In this document: positions 1-7,355 of the stretch, piece by piece
How positions within the stretch are numbered: the stretch's first letter is position 1
Layout: each line of letters opens with the position of its first letter
Origin: UBA8752 sp049610565
GTDB lineage: Bacteria > Bacteroidota > Bacteroidia > Flavobacteriales_D > Sanyastnellaceae
DNA length: 60,192 nucleotides
Assembly: GCA_049610565.1 (NCBI GenBank)
Contig: JBMYZR010000008.1
Span: 1 to 60,192, forward strand
Reading direction: 5' to 3'
The notes under the pieces: generated by a model
What the model was told of the DNA's origin: nothing
The model's database searches: none
What the model saw: the letters and a program-made list of their open reading frames with translations, nothing else
Made by a program: the position numbers and the translations under genes

Positions 1-375
1 CTGCTGCGCCCCGGCGTCAGCCTCCACGAGTACCACAAGCAGGTGGGCGAGCTCATGACCGAGCAGCTCCTCGGTCTTGGCCTCATCGACAAGCACGACG
101 TCGCCAAGCAGAACCCCGCCTGGCCCGCCTACAAGAAGTACTTCATGCACGGCACCTCCCACTTCATCGGATTGGACGTCCACGATGTGGGCCTGTGGCA
201 CGAGCCCATCCGCGCCGGCCACGTGTTCACCGTGGAGCCCGGCATCTACATCCTCGAGGAGGGGTTGGGCATCCGGCTGGAGAACGACATCGTCGTCACC
301 GAGGACGGGTTCGACGACCTGATGGGCGACATTCCACTGGATGCCGAGGCCATCGAGGACGCCATGAATTCCTGA
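1..375 (+). CDS. Xaa-Pro aminopeptidase-like M24B metallopeptidase, C-terminal part (5' end outside window)
   Basis: The reading frame is open from the first base and ends with TGA at 373-375, so only about 124 C-terminal residues are present. The fragment shows the pita-bread (M24) metallopeptidase signatures HGTSHFIGLDVHDVG, where a metal/substrate His lies, EPGIYI with a metal-ligand Glu, and RLENDIVVTEDG with the last metal-ligand Glu. M24B enzymes remove an N-terminal residue preceding proline using two Mn/Co/Zn ions, usually in the cytoplasm. The order and spacing of the motifs fit the Xaa-Pro aminopeptidase branch better than methionine aminopeptidase. It is followed after 3 bp by miaE, so the two may be co-transcribed. 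The 5' end must be read from the adjacent sequence. Confidence 0.85.
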   Translation: MLRPGVSLHEYHKQVGELMTEQLLGLGLIDKHDVAKQNPAWPAYKKYFMHGTSHFIGLDVHDVGLWHEPIRAGHVFTVEPGIYILEEGLGIRLENDIVVTEDGFDDLMGDIPLDAEAIEDAMNS

Positions 376-378
376 GCG

Positions 379-984
379 ATGTCGAACGGAACCGACAGCG
401 TCATGCTCGGACTGCAGCTTCCCACGGACCCCCGCTGGGTGGAGCTCGTCGAGTCCAACATCCCGGAGGTCCTCACCGACCATGCGTGGTGCGAGCAGAA
501 GGCCGCCTCCAACGCCATTTCCACCATCGTCCGCTATCCGGAACTGACCGATCTGGTCGAGGAGTTGACCCGCATCGCCATGGAGGAGATGGAGCACTTC
601 GGCATGGTGGTCGAGAAGATCAAGGAGCGCGGCTGGGTCCTCGGCAAGGAGCGGAAGGATCCCTACATCCACGACCTCGCTGCCTTCATCAAGAAAGGCG
701 GAAGCCGGGAGGAACAGCTCGTCGACCGCCTGCTGCTGGCCGCCATGATCGAGGCGCGCAGCTGCGAGCGGTTCCGCATGCTGTCCGAGCGCATCGCCGA
801 TGACGACCTCAAGACCTTCTACCACGAACTGATGGTCAGCGAGGCCCAGCACTACACGACCTTCATCGGCTTCGCCCGCCAGTATGGGGGCCGCGTCGAT
901 GTGGATGCCCGTTGGAAGGAGTTCCTCGCCCACGAGGCCGAGGTCATCCAGCGCTACGGCAAGAAAGAAACCATGCACGGCTGA
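379..984 (+). CDS. miaE: tRNA-(ms2io6A)-hydroxylase MiaE
   Basis: This 201-residue protein matches MiaE, the non-haem di-iron monooxygenase that hydroxylates the isopentenyl group of 2-methylthio-N6-isopentenyladenosine at tRNA position 37. The ferritin-like four-helix ligands are visible: an ExxH in the EEMEHFG segment (E70/H73) and a second ExxH in SEAQHYTTF (E155/H158), with further Glu residues in the helices between them. The length is usual for the family. The ATG lies 3 bp after the stop of the preceding peptidase gene. The C-terminus overlaps nothing, and a RidA-type deaminase follows after 35 bp. MiaE needs MiaA/MiaB products as substrate; those genes are not in this window. The family call is strong; the tRNA substrate is known from family members. 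Confidence 0.9.
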   Translation: MSNGTDSVMLGLQLPTDPRWVELVESNIPEVLTDHAWCEQKAASNAISTIVRYPELTDLVEELTRIAMEEMEHFGMVVEKIKERGWVLGKERKDPYIHDLAAFIKKGGSREEQLVDRLLLAAMIEARSCERFRMLSERIADDDLKTFYHELMVSEAQHYTTFIGFARQYGGRVDVDARWKEFLAHEAEVIQRYGKKETMHG

Positions 985-1019
985 GCCAGCCTGCGCCCCC
1001 CACGATTGACCCCCGCCCC

Positions 1020-1448
1020 ATGAGCAACGCCCCCAAGCCCGTCGGCCTCTACCCCCTGACCCGCCGCGTCGGCGACCTCCTCTTCCTGAGCGGCGTCGGA
1101 CCGCGCATCCCCGGCAGCGGGGCCCACGACGAGGGCGTGCCCGGCCTGAAGCAGGACCACAACGGCAACTTCACCGCATTCGATTTCGAGGCCCAGGCGC
1201 GCGGCGTGCTGGCCAACGTGAAGGCCATCCTCGAAGCCGAGGGCGCGAAGTGGGAAGACCTGGTGGACATCACCGTGTTCCTGACCGACATGCAGCGCGA
1301 TTTCGGCACGTGGAACCGGGTGTACCGCGAGCATTTCGAACATGTGGACCCCGCCCGCCGGCCCTGCCGGACCACCATGGAAATCGGCGCCTTGCCGACC
1401 CCCATTGCCGTCGAACTGAAGTGCATCGCCCACCTCGGACAGGACTGA
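1020..1448 (+). CDS. RidA/YjgF-family protein, possible 2-aminomuconate deaminase
   Basis: The 142-residue product has the trimeric RidA/YjgF/Rid fold: an early LYPLTRRVGDLLFLSG strand, a DFEAQARGVLANVKAILE helix, DITVFLTD, and a C-terminal RTTMEIGALPTPIAVELKCIA core with the Arg that binds substrate carboxylate in the family. Its length and the extended loop around residues 30-45 resemble the 2-aminomuconate deaminase subgroup of tryptophan (kynurenine) catabolism more than canonical imine deaminase RidA. That agrees with the tryptophan 2,3-dioxygenase gene 0.9 kb downstream on the same strand. The subgroup call is inference; a generic enamine/imine deaminase remains possible. The ATG at 1020 was chosen because the conserved N-terminus starts there; a longer open frame upstream has no family-like sequence. 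Confidence 0.75.
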   Translation: MSNAPKPVGLYPLTRRVGDLLFLSGVGPRIPGSGAHDEGVPGLKQDHNGNFTAFDFEAQARGVLANVKAILEAEGAKWEDLVDITVFLTDMQRDFGTWNRVYREHFEHVDPARRPCRTTMEIGALPTPIAVELKCIAHLGQD

Positions 1449-1483
1449 CGCGCATTTCGGCACCGGATTTGCCCATCACGGGC

Positions 1484-2335
1484 ATGCGCGGTGCCCTGAT
1501 TGTCTCCCTCCTTCTGTCGGGACTGGCCGGATTGGCCCAGTCCAGCGAGTCCGTTTCCCCCGTGGAGATTCACGCCGACTCCGCATCCCGCCGACCAGCC
1601 TTGGCCTTGCGGCACCTGCCCGGCCCTGTGGATTTCACGGGAGAGGACCTGTTGTACTCGGTCCGCTATGGCATCCTCGAGGCGGGAGAGGCCCGGCTGA
1701 CGGTCACGGCTGGCCCGGAATACGCCGGACGTCCGACGTGGAAGGTGGTCGGGACCGGGCGAAGCACCGGCGCCCTCGATTGGGTCTTCCGCGTCCGCGA
1801 CCATTACGAAAGCCACATCGACCGCGACGGGCTCTTTCCCCACCGCTTCATCCGGCGGGTGCGGGAGGGCGGCTACCGGCTCGAGCGGGACATCGACTTC
1901 GATCCGGCCCGGCGCACCGCCGCGACGACGCAGAACGGATCCACCCGGCACCACGTGATGCCCGCCTTCGTGCAGGATCTGGTGTCGGCGTTTTACTGCG
2001 CCCGGCGGCTTCCGTTGGGGCGGATGCAACCCGGTGATCTGATCGACATCCCGACCCTGGTGGACGGCCGCATCCATGCGCTGCGGGCCCGGTTCGTCGG
2101 CCCGCGTCACGTGAAGGTCAAGGCGGGCAGCTTCGACGGACTCGCCTTCACGCCTGTCGTCCAGGAAGGCCGGATCTGGAAGGATGCCGATGACCTCACC
2201 GTCATCGTGTCGGCCGATGACCGCCACCTGCCCGTCCTGATCGAGTCCGACCTGGTGATCGGATCGGTGCGCCTCGAGCTCGTCGAGGACCGAAGCACTC
2301 CGCTGGGAGTACAGGCCGCCGCCAACGGGCCGTAA
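1484..2335 (+). CDS. DUF3108-family periplasmic protein
   Basis: The 283-residue product begins with a Sec signal peptide (MRGALIVSLLLSGLAGLAQ, cleavage likely after Q19). It then shows the DUF3108 pattern: GEDLLYSVRYGILEAGEARL near residue 50, a GTGRSTGALDWVFRVRDHYES block, and an ending rich in beta strands (IESDLVIGSVRLEL). DUF3108 proteins are beta-rich, exported, and of unknown function; in Bacteroidota they are usually annotated as hypothetical. The gene lies between the deaminase and tryptophan dioxygenase genes on the same strand, with a 35 bp gap before and 9 bp after. The stop region overlaps the likely promoter of kynA. The family is recognised with moderate certainty and no function can be given. 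Confidence 0.7.
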   Translation: MRGALIVSLLLSGLAGLAQSSESVSPVEIHADSASRRPALALRHLPGPVDFTGEDLLYSVRYGILEAGEARLTVTAGPEYAGRPTWKVVGTGRSTGALDWVFRVRDHYESHIDRDGLFPHRFIRRVREGGYRLERDIDFDPARRTAATTQNGSTRHHVMPAFVQDLVSAFYCARRLPLGRMQPGDLIDIPTLVDGRIHALRARFVGPRHVKVKAGSFDGLAFTPVVQEGRIWKDADDLTVIVSADDRHLPVLIESDLVIGSVRLELVEDRSTPLGVQAAANGP

Positions 2336-2340
2336 CTTGC
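2333..2340 (+). promoter_or_regulatory. -7-like box upstream of kynA
   Basis: TAACTTGC resembles the Bacteroidota -7 box TAnnTTTG. It ends 4 nt before the kynA ATG and overlaps the stop codon of the preceding gene. Use of this box would give a leaderless kynA mRNA. No clear TTTG -33 box is seen. Confidence 0.3.
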
Positions 2341-2344
2341 CGCC

Positions 2345-3316
2345 ATGGCCGAAGCCGACTCCTTCGATCCGGGCGTCCTCGCCCGCCTCAAGCTGCTGCA
2401 GGACAAATACGCCGCGATGGGACAGGACTTGACGTCCTACCTCGACGGGCTCCTGCATGCGGATTTCCCCACCTATTGGGACTACATCAAGCTCGACACG
2501 CTGCTCAGCCTGCAGCAACCGGTGACGCCGTTCCCGGACGAGCAGATCTTCGTGATGTACCACCAGATCACGGAGCTCTATTTCAAATTGTCCCTGCTCG
2601 AGATCCAGCAAATCCACGAGGAGACCGACATCGATGCGGCCACCTTCCTCGAGCGGGTCAACCGCGTCAACCGCTACTTCGAGAACCTCGTCCGCAGCTT
2701 CGACATCATGGTGGATGGCCTGGACCATGGTCAATTCCTGAAATTCAGGATGTCCCTGCTGCCCTCGAGCGGCTTCCAAAGCGTCCAGTACCGGCTGATC
2801 GAAATCGCCTGCACCTCCCTCGATCGCCTCGTCCACCGCGAGCTACGGGAACAGCATGTCCACCACGGATTCGACGAGCTGGACAGCCTCTTCGACGTCC
2901 TCTACTGGCGCCGCGGCGCGAGCGAGCTGGCCAGTGGCGTGCCCACGTTGACCCTGAAGCAATTCGAAAAGAAGTACCGGGAAGAGATCGTCCACTTCGC
3001 CGAGGACCGCTACTACACCAACCTGCGGCGCAAGTGGCTGAACCTCGACGAGAAGGACCGGAGCGAGGCGCTCAAGCAAGCCTTGCGGACTTTGGATGAG
3101 TTGGTCAATGTGCATTGGCCCCTCTCCCACTACCGCAGTGCAGTCCGTCACCTGCAGAAGAACCCGGTGGACATCGCCGCCACCGGGGGCACGAACTGGC
3201 AGCAATACCTGCCACCGCGCTTCCAGACCCTCATCTTCTTCCCGGAGTTGTGGACGGAAGAGGAGCAGGCCAATTGGGGCAAGAGTTGGGTCATGACCCA
3301 CATCCCCCACAAGTGA
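2345..3316 (+). CDS. kynA: Tryptophan 2,3-dioxygenase
   Basis: This 323-residue protein carries the tryptophan 2,3-dioxygenase hallmark MYHQITELYFKLSLLEI, in which the His is the distal substrate-contacting residue. It also has the helical FDIMVDGLDHGQFLKFRMSLLPSSGFQS segment, with the GFQS-type substrate carboxylate site, and a C-terminal VRHLQKNPVDIAATGGTNW block with the TGGT loop over the haem pocket. The enzyme oxidatively opens the indole ring of L-tryptophan to N-formylkynurenine in the cytoplasm, the first step of the kynurenine pathway. Length is slightly above the bacterial norm of about 280, as in the Bacteroidota form. The RidA-type gene upstream may act later in the same pathway; no kynurenine formamidase, kynureninase or monooxygenase is seen here. 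Confidence 0.93.
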   Translation: MAEADSFDPGVLARLKLLQDKYAAMGQDLTSYLDGLLHADFPTYWDYIKLDTLLSLQQPVTPFPDEQIFVMYHQITELYFKLSLLEIQQIHEETDIDAATFLERVNRVNRYFENLVRSFDIMVDGLDHGQFLKFRMSLLPSSGFQSVQYRLIEIACTSLDRLVHRELREQHVHHGFDELDSLFDVLYWRRGASELASGVPTLTLKQFEKKYREEIVHFAEDRYYTNLRRKWLNLDEKDRSEALKQALRTLDELVNVHWPLSHYRSAVRHLQKNPVDIAATGGTNWQQYLPPRFQTLIFFPELWTEEEQANWGKSWVMTHIPHK

Positions 3317-3427
3317 GCCCCCGCCTCAGGACGCCCATCCTGCGTTAAAGCCTCACGGCAGCAAAACTTTTCGTGGAAGCCGCCGTTGCTTCTTCGAACG
3401 GCAGCAACTTGGCTGTCTGCAAAGTCC

Positions 3428-4717
3428 ATGCGTCCACTCCTGTCTTCCCTCCTCTCCGTGTTGCTGCTCAGCTGTGGCCTGTGGAGCTGTTCGGGAGACG
3501 GCCCTGGACAGCGGGAGGTCCTCGCTTTGGCCGGATCGCGCGAGGCGCCGCCTGCAGAGCCGGTGCTGACTCCCGGAGAGAAGGAGGCCCAGCGGTTTGC
3601 CATCGCCGACACCGTGGTGCTCGAAGTCACCGCCGGGGAGGTCCGGAGCGGACAGAGCCTCTCCCACATCCTGGCGCCGGCCGGGGTCAGCGCGGCACAA
3701 CTCCATAGGATGGCCACCGACCAGAAGGCCGTCTTCGATGTGCGGCGGATGAAGGCCGGCAACGGCTGGTCGCTGTTTTCGGGTCCGGACGGCGCGCCCC
3801 GGCACTTTGCCTACACCATCAGCTCCAAGGAATACGTCGTGTTTGACCTGACCGATCAGGGCCGGGCCCGACGTGGGCAATTCCCGTCGGAAACCCGACG
3901 GGGGTATGTCGAAGGCGAGGTCCACGGCAGTCTGTACCAGGTGCTCGAGGACGAAGGGCATTCCACGACGCTCGCCCTCGCCATGTCCCAGGTCTACGCC
4001 TGGACCATCGACTTCAGCCGCATCCAGGCCGGCGACCGGTTCCGCATCCTCTACGACCGGGATTGGGTCGGGGGGTCGCCCGTCGGAATGCCCCGCATCC
4101 TCGCCGCCGAATTCGTGCACCGCGGCCGCAATTTCCCAGCCTACGCCTACGACCAGGGAGACGGCGTGGACCATTTCGACGAAACCGGTGCCAGCCTCCG
4201 GAAGGCGTTTCTCAAGGCGCCGGTCGAATTCAGCCGCATCTCGAGCCGGTTCGACAAGAAACGCTTTCACCCCGTGCTCAAGAAGGTCAAGGCCCACCTC
4301 GGCACCGACTACGCCGCACCGCATGGCACCCCCATCGTGTCGGTGGGCGACGGTGTGGTCGTCAAGGCCAGCTACACCAAGGGAAACGGCAAATACGTCA
4401 AGGTCCGCCACAACAGCACCTACACCACGCAGTACCTGCACATGAGCCGCCGAAACGTCAAGGAAGGACAAGCCGTCCGCCAGGGCGACGTCATCGGCTA
4501 TGTGGGCAGCACCGGCCTGGCCACCGGACCCCATGTGTGCTTCCGGTTCTGGAAAAACGGACAGCAGGTGGACCACCTTCGGGAGGAGTTCCCTCCATCC
4601 ACGCCCATCGAGGCCGACCATGAAGCGGACTTTGCACGCGCGGTCGACGCGTGGAGGGAAGAGATGGCTCGCTTCGATGGCCGCTCCTTGACCCAGCTCG
4701 CCGACCAGGCGCCCTGA
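3428..4717 (+). CDS. M23-family peptidoglycan endopeptidase, lipoprotein, with Cys replacing the last zinc ligand
   Basis: This 429-residue protein begins with a lipoprotein-type signal (MRPLLSSLLSVLLLSCGLWSC), so it is probably anchored in the outer membrane or periplasm. Residues about 50-230 form an OapA/LysM-like substrate-recognition region. Residues 280-380 form a LytM/M23 domain: HLGTD (H290, D294) supplies the first two zinc ligands. In the usual HxH motif the first His is kept (GPHVC, H369) but the second, the third zinc ligand, is Cys371. A Cys can still bind zinc, so activity is plausible. The protein would cleave peptide cross-links of peptidoglycan. Upstream lies a 111 bp gap with no clear promoter; downstream it converges with the glutaminase-like gene 8 bp away. 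The start at 3428 places the lipoprotein signal correctly. Confidence 0.85.
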   Translation: MRPLLSSLLSVLLLSCGLWSCSGDGPGQREVLALAGSREAPPAEPVLTPGEKEAQRFAIADTVVLEVTAGEVRSGQSLSHILAPAGVSAAQLHRMATDQKAVFDVRRMKAGNGWSLFSGPDGAPRHFAYTISSKEYVVFDLTDQGRARRGQFPSETRRGYVEGEVHGSLYQVLEDEGHSTTLALAMSQVYAWTIDFSRIQAGDRFRILYDRDWVGGSPVGMPRILAAEFVHRGRNFPAYAYDQGDGVDHFDETGASLRKAFLKAPVEFSRISSRFDKKRFHPVLKKVKAHLGTDYAAPHGTPIVSVGDGVVVKASYTKGNGKYVKVRHNSTYTTQYLHMSRRNVKEGQAVRQGDVIGYVGSTGLATGPHVCFRFWKNGQQVDHLREEFPPSTPIEADHEADFARAVDAWREEMARFDGRSLTQLADQAP

Positions 4718-4725
4718 GGCGCCCG

Positions 4726-5568
4726 TCAATCCGTGTGGCGCGCGGCCTCCAACAAGGCCACACCGAGTCCGTCGGTCAACACCGATCCCGACACGGACCG
4801 CTCCGGATGATACTGGACCCCGACAAGGAACGACAGCGCCGTGGTGTCCGCCCACCGGATGCCCTCGATCAGGCCGTCCGGCGCAATGGCCCACGGTTCG
4901 AATCCCGTCGCCAACCGTCCGATGCCCTGGTGGTGGTGGCTGACCACCGCGGCGTGTTGACCGGCACCCCATGACGTCGAACCAAACGACCACGGCGACT
5001 GGACCACCACGGCATGCAGGGTGTCTCTTGTGCTTCCTGGCTCACCGCCCCGGTGGCCTTCAAATCCGTCATCGGGCAAGTGGGGGCGCAGCGACCCTCC
5101 GCCATGGACGTTCATGACCTGCAGGCCTCGGCACACGCCCAGACACGGCAAGGCCTCCCGGTACACGGCGTCCAGCAGGTGATGCTCGACCCGATCGCGC
5201 TCCTCATCGATGCGCCCGCAGCGGACAGTGTCCCCGGCTTGGCCATACCGCCCCGGGTGAATGTCCTCTCCGCCGGTCAAGACGACCGCGTCGGCCGCAG
5301 CCAACTCGGCCTCCAGGGCCAACGAATCCAGCCCGTAGGCCTGAACGAACCGGAGGGGCGCACCGCCCAGGCTGTCCTGCAAATGACCCAGCCAGTTCCG
5401 GTAATTCCGGCTGGAGTAGTACTTCGACAAAATGACCGTGGCGCTGTCCGCCTGGATTGCAGCCGGATCAAGGCTGTCTTTCCCTTGCCCGCCCGGTGCG
5501 CAGGAGGCGAGGGACAACAGGATCACCGACCAGACCGTGACGGCTCCGGTGCGCGCGAGCGCCGTCAT
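4726..5568 (-). CDS. Class I glutamine amidotransferase-like lipoprotein (gamma-glutamyl hydrolase / peptidase C26)
   Basis: The 280-residue product has a lipoprotein signal (VWSVILLSLASC, Cys23) followed by a class I amidotransferase fold. VVLTGGEDIHPGRYG marks the C26 branch, LGVCRGLQ carries the nucleophile C146, and VGVQYHPE carries the catalytic His/Glu near the C-terminus. C26 enzymes such as PuuD hydrolyse gamma-glutamyl bonds, for example gamma-glutamyl-GABA or folyl-polyglutamate. Export with a lipid anchor is unusual for PuuD and suggests a peptide or periplasmic gamma-glutamyl substrate; this is inference. The gene overlaps the end of lysS by four bases (ATGA), so it is translated as the second gene of a lysS operon. 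Confidence 0.8.
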   Translation of the reverse strand: MTALARTGAVTVWSVILLSLASCAPGGQGKDSLDPAAIQADSATVILSKYYSSRNYRNWLGHLQDSLGGAPLRFVQAYGLDSLALEAELAAADAVVLTGGEDIHPGRYGQAGDTVRCGRIDEERDRVEHHLLDAVYREALPCLGVCRGLQVMNVHGGGSLRPHLPDDGFEGHRGGEPGSTRDTLHAVVVQSPWSFGSTSWGAGQHAAVVSHHHQGIGRLATGFEPWAIAPDGLIEGIRWADTTALSFLVGVQYHPERSVSGSVLTDGLGVALLEAARHTD

Positions 5569-7268
5569 GCGGACCAGCTTTCGACCTCCTCGAGTTGCAG
5601 GGCGGGCAGGTCGAGCTTGTTCTTCTTGCGGAAACCGTTGAGCTTCTCGCGCAATGCCGTCGGCTTGGCCTCACGGATGGCATCGGGGGTGTCGAACCCG
5701 GCGGCGGCCACGTGGGGCGCCCAGTCCGAAGGAATGCCCAAGGCCTCCAACGCGCCGAGGTCCGGTCCGGTGCGGAAGACCTCCGGCCGCATCTGCGGGA
5801 AGAAGAGCACCTCCTGTATGGAGCGCTGGTCGGTCAGCATCATCACGAGGCGGTCCACCCCGATGCCGACGCCGCTGGTCGGCGGCATGCCGTACTCCAG
5901 CGCGCGCAGGAAGTCCTGGTCGATGAACATCGCCTCGTCGTCCCCGCGCTCGCCGAGCTTGAGTTGGTCTTCGAAGCGCTCACGCTGGTCGATGGGGTCG
6001 TTGAGCTCGGAGTAGGCGTTGGCCACCTCCGTGCCGTTGATGAAGAGCTCGAAGCGCTCCGTGTAGCCAGGCTTGTCGCGGTGCGCCTTGGTGAGCGGCG
6101 ACATCTCCACGGGGTAGTCCGTGATGAACGTGGGCTGCACCAGATGGTGCTCGCACTTCTCGCCGAAAATCTCGTCGATCAGCTTGCCCTTGCCCATGCT
6201 GTCGTCCACCTCGATGCCGAGGGATGCGCAGGCTCCGCGCAGGGCGGCCTCGTCCATGCCGTCGATGTCCACGCCGGCGTGCTCGAGGATGGCATCGCGC
6301 ATCGACAACCGGCGGTAGGGCGGCGCGAAGTCGATGGTGTTGCCCTCCAGCGTGGCGGTGTTGGTGCCGTGGACGGCCTGGCAGACCCGCTCGAGCAGCT
6401 GCTCGATGGTCTCCATCATCCAGTGGTAGTCCTGGTAAGCGACGTAGAGCTCGAGGACGGTGAACTCCGGATTGTGCGTCCGGTCCATGCCCTCATTGCG
6501 GAAGTTCCGGGAGAATTCGAAGACGCCGTCAAAGCCGCCCACGATGAGGCGCTTGAGGTAGAGCTCATTGGCGATCCGCAGGTAGAGGGGGATGTCCAGC
6601 GCGTTGTGGTGCGTGATGAACGGACGGGCCGCGGCGCCACCGGGAATGGCCTGCAGCACCGGGGTGTCCACCTCCAGCCAACCCTGCTCGGTGAAGGCGT
6701 CGCGCATGGCCTGGATGACCCGGCTGCGGGCCTCGAAGGTGCGCTTCACCTCGGGATTGACCACCAGGTCGACGTAGCGCATCCGGTAGCGGAGCTCCGG
6801 GTCGGTGAACGCGTCGTGCACCTGCCCGTCCTCGTCAGTCTTGACCGAAGGAAGCGGGCGAATGGACTTGCTGAGGACGGTGAGTTCTTTGACCAGCACG
6901 CTCGGCTCGCCGGTCTGGGTGGTGAACGTGGTGCCCTTCACCCCGACGATGTCGCCGCGGTCGAGCAGCTTCTTGAAGACGGTGTTGTACATCGTCTTGT
7001 CCTCGTCGGGACAGAGCTCGTCGCGGTTGAGGTAGATCTGGATCTTGCCCGTGGCGTCCTGCAGCTCGGCGAAAGACGCCTTGCCCATGATGCGGCGGGA
7101 GAGGATGCGGCCAGCGAGGCAGACCTCGCGGTCGGCTTCGAAATCGGCGGACAAGGGGCCCGCGTGGGTGTCCACGGGGTAGGCGGCGGCCGGATAGGGG
7201 TCAATGCCCAGCTGGCGGAGTTGAGCGAGGCTCTCGAGGCGGACGCGTTCCTGTTCGGGTCGGATCAT
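5565..7268 (-). CDS. lysS: Lysine--tRNA ligase (class II)
   Basis: The 567-residue protein is a class II lysyl-tRNA synthetase. It has an N-terminal OB-fold anticodon-binding domain (about 55-150), then the class II catalytic core with motif 2 around FRNEGMDRTHNPEFTVLE and motif 3 in PPTSGVGIGVDRLVMMLT. It charges tRNA-Lys in the cytoplasm. It is 60 residues longer than the Escherichia coli enzyme because of a helical C-terminal extension (about 495-567, containing a LEALGIP...GFDTPDAIREAK helix-hairpin-helix-like segment) that is usual in Bacteroidota LysRS. A perfect TAnnTTTG box lies 28 nt upstream of the ATG. The start codon of the next gene overlaps its stop by four bases. Confidence 0.95.
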   Translation of the reverse strand: MIRPEQERVRLESLAQLRQLGIDPYPAAAYPVDTHAGPLSADFEADREVCLAGRILSRRIMGKASFAELQDATGKIQIYLNRDELCPDEDKTMYNTVFKKLLDRGDIVGVKGTTFTTQTGEPSVLVKELTVLSKSIRPLPSVKTDEDGQVHDAFTDPELRYRMRYVDLVVNPEVKRTFEARSRVIQAMRDAFTEQGWLEVDTPVLQAIPGGAAARPFITHHNALDIPLYLRIANELYLKRLIVGGFDGVFEFSRNFRNEGMDRTHNPEFTVLELYVAYQDYHWMMETIEQLLERVCQAVHGTNTATLEGNTIDFAPPYRRLSMRDAILEHAGVDIDGMDEAALRGACASLGIEVDDSMGKGKLIDEIFGEKCEHHLVQPTFITDYPVEMSPLTKAHRDKPGYTERFELFINGTEVANAYSELNDPIDQRERFEDQLKLGERGDDEAMFIDQDFLRALEYGMPPTSGVGIGVDRLVMMLTDQRSIQEVLFFPQMRPEVFRTGPDLGALEALGIPSDWAPHVAAAGFDTPDAIREAKPTALREKLNGFRKKNKLDLPALQLEEVESWSA

Positions 7269-7296
7269 GGTGAATCGGTTGCGGCGGAAACCTCCG

Positions 7297-7304
7297 CAAA
7301 ATTA
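7297..7304 (-). promoter_or_regulatory. -7 box upstream of lysS
   Basis: Read on the minus strand, the sequence is TAATTTTG, a perfect match to the Bacteroidota TAnnTTTG -7 element, 28 nt before the lysS ATG. A -33 TTTG at proper spacing is not evident in the GC-rich upstream sequence. It lies back to back with the + strand box at 7331-7338. Confidence 0.5.
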
Positions 7305-7330
7305 GGCTTCCCCGGCCGTCGGCCCGGCCG

Positions 7331-7338
7331 TAAATTCG
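7331..7338 (+). promoter_or_regulatory. -7 box upstream of the phosphoglucose/phosphomannose isomerase gene
   Basis: TAAATTCG matches TAnnTTTG at all but one fixed position and ends 17 nt before the ATG at 7356. It forms a divergent promoter pair with the lysS box. Confidence 0.4.
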
Positions 7339-7355
7339 TGGGGATTCCCCACACC

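Noticed and set aside
2098..2115. CGTCACGTGAAGG in the DUF3108 gene as a parS half-match
   Set aside because: Only one half resembles the consensus; likely chance in coding sequence.
4707..4722. GGCGCC-CTGA-GGCGCC hairpin at the end of the M23 lipoprotein gene as a terminator
   Set aside because: It has only a 6-bp stem with no following T run and lies within the stop region of convergent genes; too weak to call.
5595..7355. Very long + strand open frame reaching from inside lysS into the isomerase gene
   Set aside because: It is the mirror of lysS in a GC-rich genome; the upstream part has no family-like sequence, and the isomerase begins at the conserved ATG at 7356.
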